A DNA stretch of 64,000 nt from assembly GCA_036771835.1 (NCBI GenBank), contig DAIPGN010000009.1, forward strand, positions 1 through 64,000. Reading direction: 5' to 3'. The position numbers and the translations under genes are program-made. Below, piece by piece: positions 59,555-64,000 of the stretch. The stretch comes from UBA4877 sp002399285. GTDB lineage: Bacteria; Bacillota; Thermoanaerobacteria; Thermoanaerobacterales; UBA4877. A model generated the notes under the pieces. That model made no database searches. It saw only the letters and a list, made by a program, of their open reading frames with translations, and had not been told where the DNA came from. Position 1 is the stretch's first letter. Each line of letters opens with the position of its first letter.

Positions 59555-60332
59555 TGAATAATTCCTCCTCTGCATTTTTAGCAGCTGCAGGGGCCGCCTT
59601 CTGATTTGCCCTTTCTTCAAGAATGATGATAATTGCCAAGACCGCACCGACCGCGGCTACGCCCATGATCGGAAGCTTGAAATAGGCAACGAGCAGGAAG
59701 CCCACGAAAAAGTATACCGCCATCTTTTTAGACCACATCATCCTGAGAAGCAGTGCGATGCCGACTGCGGGAAGCAGACCGCTGGCATAGTTAAGCCCAT
59801 TGATGACTACCTGCGGCAGCATGGAAATAAGTCTTTCGGCCGGGCCGCTGCCGAATAGCAGGGCACTGAACGTTATTACGGCCTTTGGAACACCGGAAAG
59901 GAATGCGATAAGAAAATGAAGAATTTCAATTCCCTTTGTGTTTCCGGTTTCGCAGAAGCGTTCGGCCATCGGATTAAAGAGGCCGTGAATAAAGTAAACC
60001 AGTAAAGTCAGGAAGGAGCCGAGCGCTGCGATCGGAACCGCAAAGGTGAGGGCTACCTCCACACTCTTACCCATAGTGATAGCAAAAGCGGTGCCTATGA
60101 CCGAACCGAGTGTGGCGTCGGCCGGGAGCGTGCCGCCGATACCCATCGCGCCCATGAAAACGAGCTGAAGGGTGGCGCCTGCGATGATGCCCGTCTGTAA
60201 ATCACCGAGGATCAGTCCGACAATGGGACAGATGACAAGGGGGGTGTTGAGCATGGGATAGGCGAACCAGCCTTCGGCCCATTCCATCAGCAAGACAACC
60301 AGAGCAATTGATAAAGCTTGAACAACAGTCAT
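59547..60332 (-). CDS. PTS mannose-family EIIC
   Basis: Membrane subunit of 261 residues with several hydrophobic helices. GLILGDLQTGIIAGATLQLV and GAMGIGGTLPADATLGSVIG are characteristic of the EIIC-Man family. The C-terminal tail is charged (ERANQKAAPAAAKNAEEELF). Strong SD GAGGAGG. Operon order EIIA-EIIB-EIIC-EIID. Confidence 0.95.
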   Translation of the reverse strand: MTVVQALSIALVVLLMEWAEGWFAYPMLNTPLVICPIVGLILGDLQTGIIAGATLQLVFMGAMGIGGTLPADATLGSVIGTAFAITMGKSVEVALTFAVPIAALGSFLTLLVYFIHGLFNPMAERFCETGNTKGIEILHFLIAFLSGVPKAVITFSALLFGSGPAERLISMLPQVVINGLNYASGLLPAVGIALLLRMMWSKKMAVYFFVGFLLVAYFKLPIMGVAAVGAVLAIIIILEERANQKAAPAAAKNAEEELFND

Positions 60333-60348
60333 TTTTTTACCTCCTCAT

Positions 60349-60822
60349 TTATTTTAGTAGATTTTTAGCGGATCGCGGAGAATCGGTCGGGACCATTCTG
60401 AACTCCACATCGCCTACCAGCTCGATCAGGCGGCGCAGCGTCTTTATGTCGCCGTCGTTGACAAATACGGCCGGAGCGATGAGCTTCGATCCCTCTTTCT
60501 TTTTGATGCCGCCTATATTAATATGGTGTATGCAATCGGTTTTTTCTGCCAGCCGCAGAGCATCCTCGATCGTTCTTACTATAGCGAAAATAGTAATGCC
60601 GTTGGACCGCGGGTCATTCAGCAGTTCTGCGGCGCCGTCGATGGAACGTATGGCCAATTTCATTCCCGTGGGTTTTGCCATTTTAAGCGCTATTTTGGCC
60701 ATTTCATCCTGCATGACCGCATCATCGGCTATCAGTATGGAAGATGCATCCACGTTGCTCAGCCAGGTCACGGCCACCTGGCCATGAAGCAGCCGTGCAT
60801 CCACGCGCAGTAACTTCACCAT
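60349..60822 (-). CDS. PTS mannose-family EIIB
   Basis: Cytosolic phosphotransfer subunit of 157 residues. The phosphoryl His is His13 in VDARLLHGQVAVTW, the standard EIIB-Man site. It passes phosphate from EIIA to the incoming sugar. Its start overlaps the EIIA stop. Confidence 0.95.
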   Translation of the reverse strand: MVKLLRVDARLLHGQVAVTWLSNVDASSILIADDAVMQDEMAKIALKMAKPTGMKLAIRSIDGAAELLNDPRSNGITIFAIVRTIEDALRLAEKTDCIHHINIGGIKKKEGSKLIAPAVFVNDGDIKTLRRLIELVGDVEFRMVPTDSPRSAKNLLK

Positions 60823-61250
60823 AGTGAATCTCCCTCCTTTCCTTCCTTAAGCGATTGGATCGCCGCCTTGTCCAAGAAAAAGATATCGTTTTTGCCTGTT
60901 TCGAGTATCCTTTGAAGAATCCCGGGATCCCGCGTATTTAGCTGAGAAGTACACAGCTCCAGCACCATGCCGAGGTTCATACCGGAGATGATTTTTATGT
61001 CTTCCTCTCTCTTCAGCAATTGGATCATCGCATGATGAACGCTGCCGCTCTTGATGTCACATACGACAAATATTTCATCGCCGGATGCGCCGTCGATTTC
61101 CTTCTGTACCGCTTCCAACAAGGCCTGTATTGTTTCGTATTTATCCAGCCCATAGCCGTGAATGCAATAATGATCGCCCAGGATCATTTTTACCGCGCTC
61201 AGCATCCCTTCTGCAAGACTTCCGTGGGACGCCAGAATAATCCGTCTCAT
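60816..61250 (-). CDS. PTS mannose-family EIIA
   Basis: Cytosolic EIIA-Man-type protein of 144 residues, phosphorylated by HPr at His9 in IILASHGSLAEGM. The rest has the Rossmann-like pattern (VVCDIKSGSVHHAMIQLL). First gene of the operon, with a GGAGGG site somewhat far upstream (13 bases). A sigma-54 promoter ends about 70 bases before it. Confidence 0.94.
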   Translation of the reverse strand: MRRIILASHGSLAEGMLSAVKMILGDHYCIHGYGLDKYETIQALLEAVQKEIDGASGDEIFVVCDIKSGSVHHAMIQLLKREEDIKIISGMNLGMVLELCTSQLNTRDPGILQRILETGKNDIFFLDKAAIQSLKEGKEGDSLW

Positions 61251-61322
61251 CTTTTAGAGTTTCCCTCCATTCTTCCTTACATGCTCTTTCTTTTTTAAAT
61301 TTTATTGACTGATGCAATATAA

Positions 61323-61338
61323 TGCAAAAAGCGTGCCA
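61323..61338 (-). promoter_or_regulatory. Sigma-54 (RpoN) promoter of the mannose-type PTS operon
   Basis: On the minus strand TGGCACG-CTTT-TTGCA, which fits the -24/-12 consensus TGGCACG-N4-TTGCA exactly. It lies 73 bases before EIIA, and a LevR-type activator gene is just upstream. Confidence 0.93.
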
Positions 61339-61507
61339 CGAATTACAGGCAGCGCGCTTTTAATATGGGATTCTTTGCTATTTGCAGTTTTTAAGCACCT
61401 TTGGCGGACTAAAATATTTTTGACTGTTTTTTATAGCAAGGACTTAGATAGAAAGGCTCGTCACTATTTTAGATATTTTCGTCACTGTGCAGCAGGCCCA
61501 AAGGCGG

Positions 61508-64000
61508 TCAATTTTTGTAGATGTAGTCGTACAGGTATGCTATCTCGCTGACGGGGATCGAGACCCCGTAGTTCTTCTCAATTTCCGAAAAGCAGGCGAG
61601 GGTCATGGCAATAAAATCCTGGTGCCGGCGCTCAAAGTCTTCAAGGTCCTTGTGGTTCACCGCGTATTTTTCGGTAATGAGGCGTTCTATGAGACAGCTG
61701 ATGTGAATATAGAGGCCGAGCACCGTGGCATTTGAAAATTTGATCCCCGTACCCAGCTGCAGATCCGTTATGATTTTTTCCACATAACCGATAACCTTTT
61801 CGGGGTTTAAAATAGTGAGCTGTGACAACAGGTTTTGCAGAGAGAACTGCTTGAGCAGGTTTTGATTAAAGGCCTGCAGTTCCTGTTTGGACATAATACC
61901 GCTCAGCTGCGAATCTATATAGCCGGCATTCTTCTGCTCAAGAACGTCCTCCAACGCAATAAAGGGACAGTCGGGAATTCCCGGATCCTGCGTTCCCACA
62001 ATGAAGAGGACGTTATTTTTTTCAAAGACGGGGGATTCCCTGCCGGAGGCAACCAAGCTGCTGTAACTGTAAGGTATCACCGAGATATTCGTATGGCTGG
62101 GAAAACTTTGAATGAATAACTGGGATATTTTCTCTGCGGTCGCGATCCCCGTTGCGCATACCGAAAGGATGACGTTGGGCCTCTTACGGTTTCCCCTGAA
62201 GACATATTCGTACTGTATGGGTTCGGCGCAGCAGCTCTGCAGTATTTTTTCGACGGGGATGTCCTTTATGATCATGCTGCCTACGGCTATGGCCAATTTG
62301 ACCGACAGATTGTTGATGAGTCCCAGGTTTATGTTGTCGCCGCAGGAAACATTATTATATATCTGTTCCAATGAACCCATGTCCACAAGAATGATCACGT
62401 CCTTCGCACCGCGCAGGTCATGCAGATAATCGCTCAGTTTCTCTGCGATGACGCCGAGCTGCACCTCCATCGGCATGTCGATGGCATAGAATACATGCTG
62501 TCCGAGGAGGTAATTCGCGGTGGCGGCAATACTGCTGGCGGCAGTGTATCCATGGGCTATTATGATCCCCACGGTATGATTCCAATTTACAAAGGGAGTA
62601 AAGGAATGCATGCATATATTGAGGTCTAAGAGAAACAGAGGCGGTATGGAGCAATTGAGTCCCGATGCAAGCTGATCCGAAAACTCCTGCGCGACGATAT
62701 ATGTTTCACTGCTGCTTTCCTTGAACCGGTCAAGACACAGCTGTATCAGCCCTTCGTTTTTATCCGCAAGGGAGGTGCAGACCGTAAAATTATCCAGAAA
62801 GTCATCTATCAAAAGACATAGGTTTTCTATATCGTGTTCCTGAATAACTATGCCCATCTTCTCAGAAAGATTGGCGCACGTACCCTTTACTATGCTATGG
62901 CGAAAGGTAGAGCGGGGATTTTGCCCCTTGTTTTTTGATTCCTGAAAGAGTTCGTCAAAATACTGCTCCAAGCGCAGCTGAGTCAATGTAAAAAATTCAT
63001 CGGGATTTTCCGCACCCTCCGTCATTACCGAACTGCGCTGGAGAATATCCCTGTTGAGCAGCAAAAGCTTTTGCTCCTGCCGCCATTCCGAGCCGAGCTG
63101 CTTTAGGTCCAGAACGCTTTTCCCAAGTACCTGCAGCTGCTGCGGGGTGGTATAGTTATCCTGCAGAATGTAGTTCGGCAGATGGCGCACCTGAATTTCC
63201 AGCGGTTCATCCGGCTGTGCCGTGATAACGGCGTTTGCCACACATATTCTGATACAATTTACAAGCTGCCCGACGTTTTCCGGAAAGGAATAATTGAGGA
63301 TCATCTGGTAGGCCGAGCGCTGAATGGTGATATCCCGGTCAATGCGTTTTGATTCCGCTGAGATCTGATGATACAGCAACTCCTTCTTTTCGCGCAGCGA
63401 CCGCTTTGCAAGGGGAGGAAGTATCGTGATCATGGGAATTCTGCGCAGCAGTGTCGTTAAGAGCGTTTTTGACGGGTCCTCCGTCGTGGCGAGGATGATG
63501 CGCTCATTGGCGGAATACCATTGTTCGTTGTCACCCACCATGTGATAGGTTCCCTTATCCATGAAGTGGAATAATTTTTCCTGACATTCGGCGGAAAGGC
63601 AGTGTACCTCGTCCAGAAATAAAATGCCGCCGTCCGCCATCGTGACCAGGCCCTTCCGGTCCCGATCCGCACCGGTATAGGCACCCTTTACATATCCGAA
63701 TAGGTTGGTGAGGAAAAACTCAGGATTATCCGCATATTCGGAGCAGTTGACCGCAACAAACCTGCTGTCCTGCGAAATTATTTCCTTGTCGATTGCATAT
63801 TCGTACATCAACTGGGCCAGCAGGCTCTTTCCCGTTCCTGTAGGGCCCCAGAGCAGGATCGGCAGGCCGGTGCCCGGGTAGGAAACGGCTGCCTTGCATT
63901 GTTCCACATTGTATTTAAGACTTCCCTTGAAACCGATAAGTTTGGCAAAGACGTCAGTTTCATGCTCGAACGCAAGCACGGCGGCATGAAGTTCCTCTAC
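61508..64000 (-). CDS. LevR-type sigma-54 activator (partial, 5' end beyond window)
   Basis: At least 830 residues; the frame is open to the edge, so the N-terminal part, usually a HTH region, is missing. AAA+ domain: Walker A LLWGPTGTGKSLLA, the sigma-54 loop GAYTGA (GAFTGA variant), Walker B ILFLDEVHCL. A PRD region follows, then an EIIA-Man-like domain with His in VGIIIAHGYTAASSIA, an EIIB-like segment with Cys in VILSVCATGIATAEK, and a C-terminal PRD (LYIHISCLIERLITEKY). It should activate the promoter at 61323 when the PTS substrate leaves PTS domains unphosphorylated. Confidence 0.93.
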   Translation of the reverse strand, partial: VEELHAAVLAFEHETDVFAKLIGFKGSLKYNVEQCKAAVSYPGTGLPILLWGPTGTGKSLLAQLMYEYAIDKEIISQDSRFVAVNCSEYADNPEFFLTNLFGYVKGAYTGADRDRKGLVTMADGGILFLDEVHCLSAECQEKLFHFMDKGTYHMVGDNEQWYSANERIILATTEDPSKTLLTTLLRRIPMITILPPLAKRSLREKKELLYHQISAESKRIDRDITIQRSAYQMILNYSFPENVGQLVNCIRICVANAVITAQPDEPLEIQVRHLPNYILQDNYTTPQQLQVLGKSVLDLKQLGSEWRQEQKLLLLNRDILQRSSVMTEGAENPDEFFTLTQLRLEQYFDELFQESKNKGQNPRSTFRHSIVKGTCANLSEKMGIVIQEHDIENLCLLIDDFLDNFTVCTSLADKNEGLIQLCLDRFKESSSETYIVAQEFSDQLASGLNCSIPPLFLLDLNICMHSFTPFVNWNHTVGIIIAHGYTAASSIAATANYLLGQHVFYAIDMPMEVQLGVIAEKLSDYLHDLRGAKDVIILVDMGSLEQIYNNVSCGDNINLGLINNLSVKLAIAVGSMIIKDIPVEKILQSCCAEPIQYEYVFRGNRKRPNVILSVCATGIATAEKISQLFIQSFPSHTNISVIPYSYSSLVASGRESPVFEKNNVLFIVGTQDPGIPDCPFIALEDVLEQKNAGYIDSQLSGIMSKQELQAFNQNLLKQFSLQNLLSQLTILNPEKVIGYVEKIITDLQLGTGIKFSNATVLGLYIHISCLIERLITEKYAVNHKDLEDFERRHQDFIAMTLACFSEIEKNYGVSIPVSEIAYLYDYIYKN

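Noticed and set aside
60923..60936. GATCCC-rich palindrome (ATCCCGGGATCCC) in EIIA as a regulatory site
   Set aside because: Coding sequence of a conserved gene, with no second copy or promoter context.

Overview
The window is the replication-origin region of a Bacillota chromosome, most likely an anaerobic member of the class Clostridia. The reasons are the order dnaA-dnaN-rlbA-recF-remB-gyrB-gyrA on one side and rpmH-rnpA-yidD-yidC-jag-mnmE-mnmG-rsmG-noc-parA-parB on the other, a split iron-sulfur serine dehydratase, two iron-sulfur old-yellow-enzyme oxidoreductases, and a LevR-type sigma-54 regulator. No tRNA, rRNA, prophage, insertion sequence or CRISPR array was seen. I could not assign a genus.

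Layout. Positions 150-6071 hold the F-type ATP synthase operon (minus strand). It has no atpH: the C-terminal domain of the delta subunit is fused to the front of alpha. Positions 6408-14961 hold gyrA to dnaA (minus strand). The origin has two parts: four perfect DnaA boxes upstream of dnaA (15090-15171), and a box/DnaA-trio/AT-rich unwinding module between dnaA and dnaN (13414-13616). An FmdB zinc ribbon and a GntR-controlled membrane protein sit between dnaA and rpmH. From 17.5 to 32.4 kb genes run mostly on the plus strand: RNA processing and membrane insertion, tRNA modification, noc and parAB, then a cysteine desulfurase, DUF4446 protein and L-serine dehydratase. Two parS-like palindromes lie between noc and parA. 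Two perfect Noc-binding palindromes lie in mnmE and in front of sdaAB.

Positions 32.5-38.1 kb carry two paralogous flavin/Fe-S ene-reductase-type enzymes, each divergent from its own repressor (TetR or PadR) with a palindromic operator in the promoter. A frameshifted lipoprotein gene, pncB and decayed sequence follow.

Positions 41.6-46.4 kb are a complete antitermination-controlled operon: promoter, RAT hairpin overlapping a terminator, BglG/LicT antiterminator, glucose-family PTS EIIBC, an eIF2B-like protein and PsuG. I infer that the PTS may import and phosphorylate pseudouridine or a related C-nucleoside, so that PsuG needs no kinase.

Positions 46.5-55.2 kb hold an M18 aminopeptidase, an NlpC/P60 protein, a PhoB-type two-component system, a lipoprotein preceded by four 11-bp-phased boxes, and an exported SLH-like protein. 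Positions 55.3-64 kb hold a minus-strand mannose-family PTS (EIIA-B-C-D) with a SIS sugar-phosphate protein, MATE exporter and MBL hydrolase. A near-perfect sigma-54 promoter precedes it, and the LevR-type activator gene runs off the right edge. A dispersed repeat with CAGGCCG/CGGCCTG ends occurs five times, always just after a gene.
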